This document shows, piece after piece, positions 11,578 through 23,800 of a stretch of DNA of 64,000 nucleotides; the stretch's first letter is position 1, and the number at the start of each line of letters is the position of its first letter. The position numbers and the translations under genes were made by a program. Source of the DNA: Asparagopsis taxiformis (taxonomy: Eukaryota > Rhodophyta > Florideophyceae > Bonnemaisoniales > Bonnemaisoniaceae); NCBI GenBank assembly GCA_030407315.1, contig JALQPE010002026.1, positions 1 through 64,000 of the forward strand, read 5' to 3'. Below the pieces are notes generated by a model. That model was not told the DNA's origin. It saw only the letters and a list, made by a program, of their open reading frames with translations, and did not search any database.

Positions 11578-12250
11578 TCTCCAGGTGCTGCCCAGGGCAG
11601 CTCAAAATACTGTCTACAGGTGCTGCCCAGGGCAGCACAAAATACTGTCTACAGGTGCTGCCCAGGGCAGTACAAAGTACTGTCTACATGTGCTGCCCAG
11701 GGCAGCACAAAATACTGTCTACAGGTGCTGCCCAGGACAGTGAAAATCACTGTCTCCAGGTACTACCCAGGACAGTGAAAATCACTGTCTCCAGGTACTG
11801 GCCAGGACAGTGAAAATCACTGTCTCCAGGTACTGGCCAGGACAGTGAAAATCACTGTCTCCAGGTACTACCCAGGACAGTGAAAATCACTGTCTCCAGG
11901 TACTACCCAGGACAGTGCACCGTTTTGGTTCCATCTATTGTCCCAGGCAGCGTATTTCACTATCCGGCCATGTTGCCTTGGCCAATACAAAACACTATCC
12001 GCCAACACTGCCCAGTACAGTAAATTACATCATATCCAACTATTGAAGAAATCATTAATTTTTACTGTCTCCATTCATTGCCTCAGACAGTACGGTGAGA
12101 CAGTGTTTTTTACTGTCTGCAGACAGTGTTCCGTACTGTCTGCCAGACAGTGCAAATCACTGTCTCCAAGTGTGGCATTAATTTTCATTTGCCGCATAGT
12201 GATTTTTACTGTCTCAGACAGTAAAAATCACTGTCTCACCGTACTGTATG
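11578..12250. repeat. Minisatellite with ACTGTCT/AGACAGT motifs
   Basis: About ten tandem units of 34-36 bp run from 11578 to 11920. The early units read CAGGTGCTGCCCAGGGCAG-(CACAAAATACTGTCTA), and the later ones CAGGTACTACCCAGGACAGT-(GAAAATCACTGTCTC). Each unit is partly self-complementary (CTGCCC/GGGCAG and ACTGTC/GACAGT). From 11920 to 12250 the array is degenerate, but CTGTCT/AGACAG pairs continue, including an inverted pair at 12208-12235. The open frame through the array is a by-product of the period. Confidence 0.85.
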
Positions 12251-12272
12251 AGGCCCCCTTTTCAACACCGTA

Positions 12273-12941
12273 GTGCATCAAAACGAAGCGCCGCGTGCGC
12301 CGGATCCTCGAGAGATCGTGCCACGCGAGGCTACGGGAGGGGGCAACGTTGCCCGCGTCGGTCGTCCGGATGTGGCCACGCCGGCCGGGCGCGCGTCACG
12401 GTTCGTGAGCCTGGACGACCGCGTCTCCGATGAGGATGCCCGTCGGCTTCTCGGTACGTCGATGGCCGCTCCGCCTCGTGCGTACGGCTGGGTTATTCGT
12501 TCCCTCATCTCGTCCGTGGCTCGCGCAGCCGAAGAGTTCAGGGCCCAGACGTTGGACCTGACTGCCCGCTTGGCAACGGAGCGCGCGATTTCCGAGCGTC
12601 TCGCCGCGGCGACTCGTAGTTACGCGCCGCCCGTTAGCGTTCGTAATGAACCTTACGGTTATGCGAGTGGCGGCGGCTTCGGGGACCCCGTCGGGTATGG
12701 TCACGCAGCGGCGTACCTGCCACGCGACCCCGCTTCGGCGCGCCCTTCGGATACGCGCAGTCACGGGACTGCGGATCCTTACGCTAGGGATCCCGCGTCG
12801 CGTCGCGAGCGAGCCCCCGTCGTCACGCAGACCGTCGATCCGTACGCGCCGGGTTTCGTTCAGCCCAGTCGCAGCCACGATAGCCGCGGCGAAGGCCCTG
12901 GTCCGTATGACCCTGCGGGCAAGCGTTCTCGTCGCTACTAG
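12273..12941 (+). CDS. Hypothetical 222-aa protein, antisense to a gypsy relic
   Basis: The open frame starts MHQNEAPRAPDPREIVPREA and ends KRSRRY. Third codon positions are strongly G/C, unlike the AT-richer flank on the left. Residues about 85-115 (EEFRAQTLDLTARLATERAI and neighbours) look like a coiled coil. The C-terminal half is rich in Tyr/Pro/Arg/Ser/Gly (DPYAPGF, DPYARDP) and ends in basic residues, so it looks nucleic-acid binding and gag-like in style. The stop lies directly at the junction with sequence homologous to the 3' non-coding region of the gypsy element (12942 onward), in the opposite orientation. The intact gypsy copy lacks this segment next to its 3' LTR. It could be a captured host gene piece, an antisense ORF of a related gypsy family, or a fragment of another retroelement. 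No known family is recognised. Confidence 0.45.
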   Translation: MHQNEAPRAPDPREIVPREATGGGNVARVGRPDVATPAGRASRFVSLDDRVSDEDARRLLGTSMAAPPRAYGWVIRSLISSVARAAEEFRAQTLDLTARLATERAISERLAAATRSYAPPVSVRNEPYGYASGGGFGDPVGYGHAAAYLPRDPASARPSDTRSHGTADPYARDPASRRERAPVVTQTVDPYAPGFVQPSRSHDSRGEGPGPYDPAGKRSRRY

Positions 12942-15900
12942 GTCGTTCCTAGGTTAGTTCGTAGGCCACGTCGGCTCTAGCATCGTGCTACTTCGTAAAC
13001 TTCGTTTGTTTCTTTGCGTAATCGCATGGCTCCGTTGAGCTTCGTAATTCGCGTTTGGCAGGTCGTCTGCAGCGGAGGAGGGGTTAGCGTTAAGCCCCTC
13101 CCCACAATTTTTTGTTGTGGCGTCTACCCCGTCAGGTGTCGTATGGCTTACGTAGCCCGTGCTTCGAGTTCGCGGCGGCGCGTGCCCGTTGGCAGGTTCG
13201 TAACACACGTAACTATTCGGCAAAGCGGCGGCGCGTAGCGGCGGCTTTTCACTGCGAGTGGTACGTTAACCTCGATCGTAGAGCCAGTTGGCGTGCGTAT
13301 CATTTAGTAACTAACTCGAAAATTGTTTCCGCCGTCGTTTCTCGTTCGGATAACCCCGTCGGGTGTCTAATTCCGTTGAGCATTCGAGCTCTTTAGCGCG
13401 TAGCACGTCGGTGCTAATTTTAATTTGCTCCGATGAGCTGGGCGAAAAATTCGTCGAACGTCAGACCGGCTCGCGCGTGAGTTGGTTTGACGTTCTACGC
13501 CGTGGCGTGTACTCAGCAATTCGTCGCAGTACGTTGCGGTTCCGTTTACGACGTGGTTGCCGGCGGGCTTGGCATTTCGTATAGCCGTTGACGTCATTAG
13601 CGCCGTCGCGCTTCACGTTGGCCAGTGGCGTTATCATTTTGTAACTAACTCGGAATTCGTTTCCGCCGTCGTTTCTCGTGCGGATAACCCCGTCGGGTGT
13701 CGAATTTCGTTGAGCGTTCGAGCTCTTTGGCACGTAGCACGTCGGTGCCAATTTTAATTTGCTCCGATGAGCTTGACGGAAAATTCGTTAAACGTCAGGC
13801 CGACTCGCGCGTGAGTTGGCTTGACGTTTCACGCCGTTGCGTGTACGCGGCAGTGCGTCGTGGTGCGTCGCGGTTCCGTTGACAACGTCTTTGCCGGCGG
13901 GCTTGGCTTTTTCGTATAGCCGTCAACACCGTTAGCGCCGTCGCGTTTCACGTTCCCGCGGCTTCACGTTAGCCGGTGGCGTAATCGTTGCGCTAGTCCG
14001 CTTCGCGTGGCGGCGTCGTTCGCCGCGGCGTCCGAGGAGCGTTTGGTTAGCTCATCCGTTATGTGGTGCGACGTGCACCTGGGCATACGTAATGCTCGCC
14101 CTCTACGCCGTTGCGTGATTTCGTTTATTCGACTTGCGAACCCGACGGGGACGCGATTGACGAAGTCGTTTCGCATGCCCGCGGGCGTTTGAGGCTGTTA
14201 CGTGAGCCAGTTTTTCGTCGGCTCGTTGCCTTTAGCTGTGCCGTTTACGTTGGCTACCAGCTTGTACGCCGTCGCGTATTCGTATTTTTGTTTCGCGGGG
14301 TCGACCCGTTGAGGTACGTCGTTATCGTTACGACGTCCGCGTACGCGCTCGTATCCTGGCCGACGTGGCCGGTGGCGCGTGCGCCTTCGAATTCGAACGG
14401 AGTCTAAGCTTCGTTAGCTTACTCGTTTTGCGACGCGGACGTGCGCGTGTTCCTCTACGTGACTGTACGTGGTCAACCCCTTTCGGGTTTGCTCGTGCGT
14501 TTCGACTAGCCGGCGGGCTTTTCGCTTTCGCGCGTTATTCGTTATGCCCGCGTGGCAGGACACCGTTGTGTCGTTCCGTGGTTGCCGTACGTGGCTACCG
14601 TGTTCGGCGTCGTGCCCTACGATGGCGATAACGGTTCGGCGTCCGTTGTTGCGGCCTCGTTGGCTCGACGTTTCGCACGCTTTTCCCGCGCGCTTCGTGC
14701 GCTGAGACCCGTTGGTCTTGTTCGTCGGCTAGCGTATAGCTTCGTTCCGCTTCGTGCGTGAAGTTTCGTAATGAGGCCGTTGCCATCTTCGTTGGGGACG
14801 CGTCCGTCCTACGTCGTTTCTCCGCCTTCCGGCGTTACGTTGCCGTTAGCTCGCGAGCTGTTGGCGTTGACCTCGTTGGTCGATGCGACTCGTTGTCAGC
14901 GGCTGTCCACGGGGACGTACGATGGCTTCACGTGGCATGCCAAAATTACGAAATTTTCGGGGCACGCGTGTCCCGAGATTTCGCCGGATTAGCGCACTGT
15001 AATCGGCCCGATTTTTCGTACCGTGCGTCCATGGCCCGCTGGCCCAAGCATAATTTTTCGCGCGAAAAATCTGACGTGTTGTCCGTCCGTGGCCCGTGGT
15101 GTCGTCACCTTTGCCCGTGGGACGGTCAACACTGTCGAGCCAGTCGTGGCTCTTCATATCGTGTGAATCGTCCTCGCGTGGGCTCATCGTCCAATCTTTC
15201 GTTGGCGCTCGTGCCTCCACCAACGTATGGTGTCGAAAACGAAAAGAGCGACGGCTCTAGCACGCATCGCGCCCCCCCCCCAACGCAAGGGTGGACGTCC
15301 CGGCCACTCGTTGTGCCTTCGCTTCTCGTTCGTGCGGCTCGTCGCCTTCGGTGGTTGCATCGTGCAACGTCGCGTACGCGTGCGCTTAACCCAATGCTCG
15401 TGTGCGTTTTCGGGGGCCGTCGTGGCCTTTCACGTTGTTGCTCGTCGCACGCGTGCGAAGTATCGAGAGACGCTCTCTTCGGATACGTTCCGGCGCGGCT
15501 CCCACGTAGGGATACGATCCCCGACCCACTTCACGAGGAAGTCTAGGGTGCCGTCATCGTTTACGCGATGTTTGAGTAGGTCGTCTACTACATACGCCGG
15601 ACCGTCGCGGTTCTTGTCGAGGTCTGTCTCGGTGGCATCGTATGGCTCCGGCGGGGGCGCGTTCGCCAGCGTTGGCGCGTACGCAACGCGGTCCGAGTTG
15701 ACACGTTCAACTACGTCTCCTCGTTGGATGACGAACGTTCGTACGTCGTTACGTAGTACGCGGAACGGTCCCAACGCGTGGTTGCCGAGCTTCGTGCCCT
15801 TCGTGGTCCCGTCCGTCGGGTCGATGAATACGTATTCTCCCGCGCGGATGTTTCGATTCGAGACACGGACTCGTTTGTCGAAATTTCGTTTATAACGTGC

Positions 15901-18446
15901 CTGCGCGGCCTTCAGCGTTCGATACGCGTTATCCATCGTTGTGGCGAGCTCACGAACGTAAGTGGCTCGCCCTCCCCCGTCGGGTAGTTCGCGGTTCGTT
16001 ACCGACGTGTGTAGCGCCAACGGTGGCGGTGGATTCGTGAGAATCAAATCGAAGGGCGTCGTGCCCGTGCTCGAATGCACATGCGTGTTGTACGCAAACG
16101 TTAACGCCGATGCGTATCGATCCCAGTCGTTCTGGTTTTCGTTCACGTAATTGCGCAGCATGGCCAGGATCGTCCTGTTGTAACGCTCCACCTGCCCGTT
16201 CGTTTGGGGGTGGTACGTCGACGTAAAGACGTTCGTCACGCCAATCTCGTTGCAAACGCGCTGGAAGAACTTAGCAGCGAACTGCTTTCCGTTATCGCTT
16301 ATGAGCGTCCGTGGGGGTCCATACGAGAAGACCCACGCGTTGACGAACGCGCTCGCCACGTTGGCGGAATCGATATTTCGTAGAGGTACGACTCTGGTTA
16401 GCCTCGTAAAGCGGTCCGTTATAACGAGGATAAATCGGTTACCACGCGTGGTCTTCGTAAGCGGACCTAGTATGTCGATACATAGGTCTCGCAACGGCTC
16501 CGTAGCCGGAAATAAACGTAACGGGTTCGTCCGTTTGCGAAGCTTCACGCGGTTCTTCGCACATCTAACGCAGTTTCGTACCGTTGCGTGGATGTCGGCG
16601 GCCATCGCGGGCCAGTAGTACGTCATCCGTAGGGTGTAGTACATACGTGTTTGTCCGGGATGTCCAGCGAGGACGTGGTGGTGCGTTAACTCCAGCAGCC
16701 GCGGCCGTAACGAAGCCGACACAACGATTTGTGTACGTTCCTCGTCGTGAGGGTTCCGGCGTCGGAGTAAGCCATCGTGGCCTTCGAAGAATGCAGCGTC
16801 CTGCGTCTCGGACTGTCGTGTCAGTATCGTTTGACAGAACGCGTCCTCGCGTTGAGCTTCGATAAGCTCGTCCCTCGTAACGGGAAGCTGAACGTCAGCT
16901 GGTGGCACGCATGCCGAATCGTCTTCAGCAGCGCGCTGCTCGTCGAGGAAATCCGGTTCCTCGTCAAGAACGTCATCGAGCGACACATCGTGATTGAACT
17001 CGAGTTCATCGTTGCCAGCCGTCGCGGATGGTGTTCGTTCGCCACGAGTCTCGTTGGACGGTTCGTCGTGACCCCTGGCATTCGTTGCCTTTTTACGTGC
17101 GGACGTCGATCGTCCTTGCCCATTTCGTGTGGGTTGTCGCCGACTGCGAGTCGTCACGAGGACCGCGTCCCCGTACGATGGTACGTCATCGTCAACGGGT
17201 CGACCGTCGTCATACGTAGATATCACGCGTGATAATGCGTCGGGCACCTGGTGCACGCGCCCAGGCCTGTACGTAACTTCGAAATCGAATTCGGCAACGC
17301 GTAGCCTCCATCGTAGTAGTCGTCCGGACGCGTCCGTCAACGTCATCAGCCAACGTAAGGCTTCGTGGTCCGTAAGTACGGTAAATCGTTGACCCTCTAC
17401 GTAGGGTCGGAGCGACGTTATCACCCAAACGACGGAGTAGCACTCGCGCTCGGTCACCGAGTAACCGCGTTCGGTTTCGTTAAGGGTCTTCGACCAGTAC
17501 CCAATCGGCACCCATTCGTTGGGCTTATCTTCGTTCTCCTGCTGGAGCAACGTACCTCCCAGCTGATATGCCGACGCGTCGGTATCGATCATGAACGGAC
17601 GTCCCGCCTTCGGAAGGTGCAATACTGGTGGCGACACCAGTATTGTCTTCAACGTTTCGAACGCATTCGTTTGCGCGTCAGTTGGATTCGTCCAATCGGA
17701 GGAAGCGTCCTTCTTCAACATCGTGTTGAGTGGCCGAGCGATCTCGGCATACGCTTTTACGAAACGGCGGTAAACGTTGGCCGCGCCCAAAAACGATCGG
17801 GACTGCGTCTTATCCCGCGGGAACGTAGCCGTACGAAAGGCTTCCTTGTTCCGTGCTGCGACGTGCAGCTTCCCTGGGGTAATCACGTGCCCCAGGTAGT
17901 CAACTCGTGGTTGAAAGAACGAGCACTTCGTGAGCTTTAACGTTACTCTTGCTGCGCGTAGCAGGGAAAGCACCTGGTCAACGTGGCCCAGGTGAGACTC
18001 GAGGTCTTTCGAAAAGACGATTACGTCGTCTAAGTAAACAAGGCACGATTGCCAACGTACTCCGGAGAGGATTATGTCCAACGTCCGCTGAAACGTAGCG
18101 GGGGCATTTCGTAGCCCGAATGGCATTCGCACGTAGCGATACGTTCCCATGAAAGACGTAAACGTTGTCTTATCACGGTCCTCGGCGGAGACGGGCACTT
18201 GCCAGTAACCGGCGTTACAGTCGAGTGTCGTGAAGATGGCGGCGTCGCCCAACGAATCAAGGCAGTCTTCCATACGAGGAAGCGGGTACGAATCGGCGAT
18301 CGTTTTCGCGTTCAAACGCCTGTAGTCGACACAGAAACGTAAGGATCCGTCCTTCTTCGGCACCAACACGATTGGTGACGCCCATTCGCTGGACGCGGGT
18401 TCGATAACCCTTCGTTGAGCATCTTCGTGATCTGCTCCTCGGCTAC
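12942..18446 (-). mobile_element. 5'-truncated Ty3/gypsy copy (pol plus 3' non-coding region)
   Basis: The reverse complement matches the intact gypsy from about 35,560 (within pol, at AGCCGAGGAGCAGATCACGA) to about 40,865. Homology stops at 12942 without any LTR, and at 18446 the sequence changes abruptly to unrelated DNA. The 2.5-kb 3' non-coding region (12942-15429) is kept, including two diverged copies of a repeat of about 340 bp (13310-13920). The gag, 5' LTR and 3' LTR are missing. Orientation is opposite to the intact copy. The few differences seen by eye suggest a recent truncated insertion or rearrangement. Confidence 0.85.
15430..18446 (-). pseudogene. Gypsy pol fragment: RT, RNase H, integrase, chromodomain
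   Basis: Open from the truncation point to the natural stop. Domains in order: reverse transcriptase (LVYLDDVIVFSKD), RNase H (FMIDTDASAYQLGGTLLQQE), integrase zinc-binding HH-CC region (HHHVLAGHPGQTRMYYTLRM...CVRCAKN), integrase core (LCIDILGP...LISDNGKQF...NGQVERYNR) and a C-terminal chromodomain-like tail (LDFLVKWVGDRIPTWEPRRN). One G is missing at the very start relative to the intact copy (GAAGGGTTATC for GAAGGGGTTATC), so the first residues are out of frame. The chromodomain has DRI where the intact copy has YRN, losing an aromatic-cage-like Tyr. It lacks protease and the RT N-terminus, so it is not functional alone. Confidence 0.9.
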
Positions 18447-19170
18447 ACAGGATAAGCAAAAATAGAGAATATTCCATGGAAAATGCCGTATTGTACAGTA
18501 GAACTAGTCACCATATTTTAGCGGAACGCCCATCCCCAAGGTTTGGATAAGGCCCATCGAAAAAAATGTAAAAAATCATGGGCTGAGACCAGCACGGCGA
18601 TTTTGTTTTACAGTAGGCAGGAACCAGGCAGAACTATGGTGTGGCCGTGAGGTGATGGCTGAACCATGTACGGAAGGACACGTAGGGATGGAAATGAACC
18701 ACGTCCATATATGAGCAGGACGGCGGGTTGACTAGAACGGGCCAAGTCACGCAGGCACGGACTGTTGGAATGGAACCAGTACTGTATATGGGTATAGTTA
18801 GATATGGGGTGCACCGTGACTGCGATATGTGGTGGAAGGTGCAGAGCGATTCGTAGAAATAAACTATAAAATATAATGGGCACACCGTGACGGTCCGGTA
18901 TCTGAAACCAGGCGTAAGCAGCACTCGCTGAATGGACGGTGACCAAACTATAATTATTTTATTCATTGGAACAATTCCAGAGTAGGTGACTTTTTGCTTA
19001 TGGGACGTGACCAAGCTGACTTGTGGAACTGGCCAAACGATAATCTGGAAAGGGACCATTGACTGGGCATGTACGGCCCAAGGCAAAGCGCGGTTAGTTT
19101 CCAAACTACAGTACTGTGTAAAGCCCGGATATATTCTATTATAACACCTGCTCGTGACACTGGTATTATT
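18447..19170. other. No gene recognised
   Basis: Short unconvincing frames only. A minus-strand frame of about 257 codons (18634-19407) owes its length partly to the minisatellite at its start and has no domain. Confidence 0.4.
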
Positions 19171-19199
19171 CCACCGTGGAGCACTGTAATGGGTACGGT

Positions 19200-19375
19200 T
19201 CACTTCCACTGGATGTAGTGGTTGTACCGTCGGGTTGGCGTGGACCATGTTCACTGGGTAGAGTAGTTGTACCGTCGGGTGGGCGTGGACCATGTCCACT
19301 GGGTAGAGTGGTTGTACCGTCGAGTGGGCGTGGACCATGTCCACTGGGTAGAGTGGTTGCACCGGTGGGCGCTCT
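19200..19375 (-). repeat. 45-bp minisatellite, about 4 units
   Basis: The unit contains GTTGTACCGTCGGGTGGGCG and GGACCATGTCCACTGGGTAG. Starts are near 19216, 19261, 19306 and 19351. A multiple-of-three period keeps a minus-strand frame open (VQPLYPVDMVHAHPT repeats); I do not take it as a gene. Confidence 0.85.
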
Positions 19376-19699
19376 GGGTAGAAACTGAAAGGTAGAATGG
19401 GCGGCACATCGCACTTTTGCGGAGAAACTGCAGGACGGATAGGTCTGACTGAAACGATATCTAGGTAGAATGGAAATCGGCATAGGGACGATGAATTAGA
19501 CTAGGTTGCAGCCAGTGCCGAGTACGCAAGATTTACGATATGGTGTAGTGGATATGGAATAGGTAAATGGGCAGCTAACGCCAAAAGTTTAACGACATGA
19601 AGATCATCTGTACACTGCACTACGGAACTATGAACTATGCCACCATGGCAGATACTAAACGGCAAAACACCAGCTCTACATAAAGTAACTACAAATACA

Positions 19700-20010
19700 T
19701 ATAGGCATGAAAAGAGAGGTGAGGGGAAGCCAGAAATTTCTGTTGGCACCTGGAAGGAAAAGAATAGATGAATCAATGGTTAGTGCTAGGAATGTAATTT
19801 CATCAACGCTAGAAGCATGACTAGAAGCGAGAGAACATACCGTTGATAGTGGAGCCAGAGCTTGAGTAAGCGGATTGTAGAGAACCCAGAAACTTCTGCT
19901 GGCACAGAGATGGAAAGAAGTGGATGACACAGTGGTTAGTGCTGGAAACGGTATGCCAAAAGCTCGATTAGAAGTGAGAAAACGTAGTAATGACAGTAGC
20001 CCTGGAGAAA
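19700..20010. repeat. Diverged tandem duplication, about 165-bp unit
   Basis: CCAGAAATTTCTGTTGGCAC near 19730 and CCAGAAACTTCTGCTGGCAC near 19885 head two similar segments, each containing GGTTAGTGCT. No gene is seen. Confidence 0.6.
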
Positions 20011-20129
20011 GACGAAACAGAAAGTAGGAAAGGCAGAAAAGTATGTTAGCAGAAGAACAACGAAGAACCGCAGAAAAAGACAATGGGAGGAATGGCTAAA
20101 AGACTAAATGAGCTGGAAAACCTTATCGT

Positions 20130-20203
20130 AGGATGGAGGCGGCGGGGCACAATCACATCCGCAGGGATGTGGTTGCACTCCGCCGCCCCATCCTGCGTAG
20201 GTG
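20130..20203. repeat. Imperfect hairpin, GC-rich stem
   Basis: GGATGGAGGCGGCGGGGC pairs with GCCGCCCCATCC-type sequence across an inner ACATCC/GGATGT stem. The whole folds as one hairpin of about 74 nt. Confidence 0.7.
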
Positions 20204-20401
20204 GTGTGCTCCATGCGACAGGCGATGACGATGGCGCTTAGCGTGACGCAAGCCTTAAATACTGCTGCAGAGTGAGCCCAGAGGTCGCGTATTTCACTTG
20301 CGTAGTGAGAAAGCGCGCGCTTTTCGTACTGACAAATCAGAAACAAATCATCGATGATCTATGAACACGTCATGGACTCGAGATGGACTCGTCATGAAAA
20401 C

Positions 20402-20441
20402 GTAATGAAATAGAACACTGGGTAGTGTTCTATTTCATTAC
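20402..20441. repeat. Perfect 18-bp stem, 4-nt loop hairpin
   Basis: GTAATGAAATAGAACACT, loop GGGT, then the exact reverse complement. It lies 90 bases left of a member of the CTGCAGTAAAAAG hairpin family, on the 3' side of the transposase gene. Confidence 0.9.
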
Positions 20442-20529
20442 AGCTGGCGTGGAGCCGCACGCGTGTGAGCGGAAACGTGTATTGCAGGCTGAGGAGCCAA
20501 TGATGAAAAATTAGAAAAAAAATGACTAG

Positions 20530-20591
20530 TTACTGCAGTAAAAAGTGATCTAGGAAGATGCATTTGGTAGATCAGTTTTTACTGCAGTAAA
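20530..20591. repeat. Hairpin H1 of the CTGCAGTAAAAAG family
   Basis: TTACTGCAGTAAAAAGTGAT-CTA pairs with TAGATCA-TTTTTACTGCAGTAA. This is the shortest and most diverged of the long family members. It lies about 290 bases beyond the 3' end of the transposase gene. Confidence 0.8.
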
Positions 20592-20883
20592 AGAAACCTA
20601 ATTTTACTTTAATTTTATTGTGGTACGTTCCGCCCTGAGGATGCTGGTTCATGCTTGAGGCAGTTCAAGGAAAGGATAAGCTCTGGAAGAAGCATGAAAG
20701 GTATAGACGAGGAATTAGAGATGGTTACATAGAATAGAACATAGTGTCTCACAGGTTTTGGACAAGGGACATAAGTATGGCCAATGTCAAGGTGGATGTA
20801 TGTGACGGAAACGCTACAATATGAGGAAGTTTGTTTACGGGAAGTAATATGGTAGAAAAGCTTATGTACTAGACCCTAGAGTA

Positions 20884-23800
20884 TCATGCAGTCCTTGGCG
20901 GATATCCATCTGCTCTTGCAAAAATAGAGAAGGAACCACCATCCATAAACGAAGGACCTCCATGCGTAATTCCTCCATTCGAAGTGCCTTGCTCCACAGA
21001 ACATAATGAAGGGCTACAATTGTGGAGGAGACCAACCTTACGAACCCCTGAAGTGAGAGGGAGAAACCAGGAGCCGGAATCGGTGTTCGGAGCAAACGTA
21101 GTGGGGGAGGACTTCTGCTTGATAACTGGAAGAACAGTAGCGTGTGGTGGAGACAGGTTTTCCTGGTGAGATTCGTCTATGCAAACGTTTCCAGGTGAAG
21201 CAATGTTTCCATCAATAGTCAGGTCAAATACAGTGGTAACAGCCCGAAAAGAAGGTGAACAGGTCTTCTGTAGAATTCTAGAAGACGGGGAAGCTGAGTA
21301 GCAAGCTTGTACTACACAGCCAGAAGCTATTTCTTGTGGCTTTGAAAAGTCCCGAGACGCAGCAGAGGGCGAAGCTGCAAAGGCAGGGTGGGCAGAACTG
21401 AGACGTGCTCCCTTGCAAGGTTTTCCACGAAGCATGACTGCATCCGAATTCTGCCCACAGGAAAAATCCTGCTGTGGTAATGAAGAGGGAACTCCTGTCC
21501 ACGAGTAATATGAATATGGAGAAGAGAAGAATGGTAAAGAAGACCTATTCAAATGTTCGAGAAGGGGTTCTTGACAGAGGTCATGCAGCGTACTAGCCGG
21601 GAGGTTCTCCATCGATTTACAGTGCTCCCGTCCGAATAGAACACGAAGGAGAAACCGTTTAGAACGTTGTCTCTTCACAGATGCTGGAGTAGAATTGGAG
21701 AAACTTTTCAAAGCAAGATGGAGGCTTCCTTTCCAATAGTTTCCGAGTGCCGCTAACATAGCATCCAACTGTCTGTCAGCACCTCCGGAATGCTCTAGAC
21801 CTCGTTTCATTTGTTGATGTGTTGCTTCGAATGATAGCTCAGCTACCTGGCGAGCGTGTCCGAGCAGAGGAACAGTGTGTTCAAATGCCTCAATGAGACA
21901 GTGCAAGTTTGGCTTATTGTCAAGAATCTTCCTTGCCCGGAATCCAGCAGTCTTGTTTTCCATCTCAATGTGGTCATTATCATTCGTTACTATACCTTCT
22001 GTCTGCATCTTCCGTTTCTTCGAGACCGCTGTGCTCCGCTGTCTGGTAGGAACAGTCTTGAGCAGGTCATCCACTAGAGTAGCGTATTCTTTCGATAGCT
22101 GCTGCAGACGACGGAGACTGTTGTGCGCAGAATTCCCTGTAGCTCTCTGTACTGCCTCAGAACCGTCGATATTTTTTCGTGGTAGGAAGTATGTAGCTGC
22201 AGATATAGAGGACAGGAGACGAACAAGTTCTAGAGACAGATGGCGTTGCTCTTCAGAAGCCTGGAGTGACCTTGAACCGCTACCTTCGGATGACCTTGTA
22301 GTCTGCGACTGGAATTTCAGAGAAGACCTGAAGCAGTGTTCGGCGACGAGGAGAACTGCAAATCTGTCCGAGATTCCCATTGTATGAGTTTCACCTGCGT
22401 TGAAGTTATATATCTTGTTCTGATTTGCGAGACCCAATACACGGAGGGCATCCACCATGAACCTGTCGGCCAGCCTTCTCACACCATCATTAGGCAAGCT
22501 TGAAAAAGCATTGTCCAGAGCATCCTTTGCCAGTCCGTGGAGGAGATGGTCAATTCCAACAAACGTCGAACGGTATGGGTCCAGAATAGCAGGTACGACA
22601 GGGATTCGTAGACCATCGTTTCCGAGTGGTGTCCCGGTTGGAACCAGCCCTTTGGACCTAGCTTCATGAAGTAGTCTTTCAATGAGATGCAATGGAGTGT
22701 CTGTGATATTTTGCACTGTTCTCAAACCCAGATACTTCAAGATGTTTGCAGAACTTTCCGATGACTGAACAGCAGCTGTTCGCTCGGATGTGCGAAAGTG
22801 TGTATCAGAGCTCGAATGTAAACGGGTGTCGTAGCCAAACTGCGAGTTATTCCCATATTTCCCCCCTCTTACAAAGAAACACAAATGGCATGGGCAGTCT
22901 GCGTTGTGCCCCATGACATCCAGCACATGAGAACAGGCAGGACAATCCGACACGAAACCAATAAAGTCCAGGAAAATTAGACATTCATTGCCGTCTGGAT
23001 CGACATCACGAAACCCCGACGTACATCCTTGAATAATGTCTCTAGAGATATGTCGAAGGATATGGTTTGTACTAACACCAGGACCTGTGACACCGATAAC
23101 GCGCACAGCAGAACTGTTCCGGCAACAGTCCAGCGGAAGACCCATTGGGAGCATATAGCATCCTCCAGCACTCCCTTTCTTACCAGAGGCTTCATTGAAG
23201 TCATCGCAGTATAAAAGAAATGGATAGACGTAGTATATGGTACCGCAGCTGAGAACCCCACGGAGATGTGTAGGATGAAAGGGGCTGGGGCTCGTGCCTG
23301 GTTTCAATAACTTGACATTATTGATTGCACGAGTTCCGCCGACAACTTTGTAATGCCCTTCAGAGTTGACGAGAAAGAGCAGTTTTTGTGATGGGCCTGG
23401 CGGTCCGGGAGAGCTGACGACAAGCCCAATGAAGAAATGTATACCACAATTTTGAGTAGGGTTGCACTCAGGACTGGGTGATAAAACTGTCAGGTGATCA
23501 CCCGGCCGAGCATATTCCCGGAACGACTCTTTCTGAAGGATGAAGGCGGACCCATATGAATGCGGGGAGACCGAAAGCCTGCTATGAAATGCGGCACCAG
23601 AGTTAATCCACGAAGAAGATGTGAGAGCTTTGAACGACTCATGGCTGGAAGATAGTGATTCCTGTTGGAAAAGGGAACTGAGAGTAGGATCTAGAGGAGA
23701 GGCGTGCCGCCCTGATATCACTCGAAGCTCCACAATACTACCCCCGAAAGCAGGAACCGGAGAGCCATCCTTATCCTCCTCTGCCCTCAGAGTATAGTTT

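Noticed and set aside
11510..11920. Evenly spaced repeats resembling a CRISPR array
   Set aside because: Units are contiguous 34-36-bp tandem copies without unique spacers, in a eukaryotic context; it is a minisatellite.
14758..15546. 262-codon plus-strand frame over the gypsy relic, with matching minus-strand frames at 38459-39688 in the intact copy
   Set aside because: Composition follows the CpG-rich antisense of the 3' non-coding region and pol end; no domain, start context or conservation beyond the DNA identity of the two copies.
18634..19407. 257-codon minus-strand frame
   Set aside because: Its start is a 45-bp minisatellite, which keeps the frame open, and the rest has no domain or codon bias.
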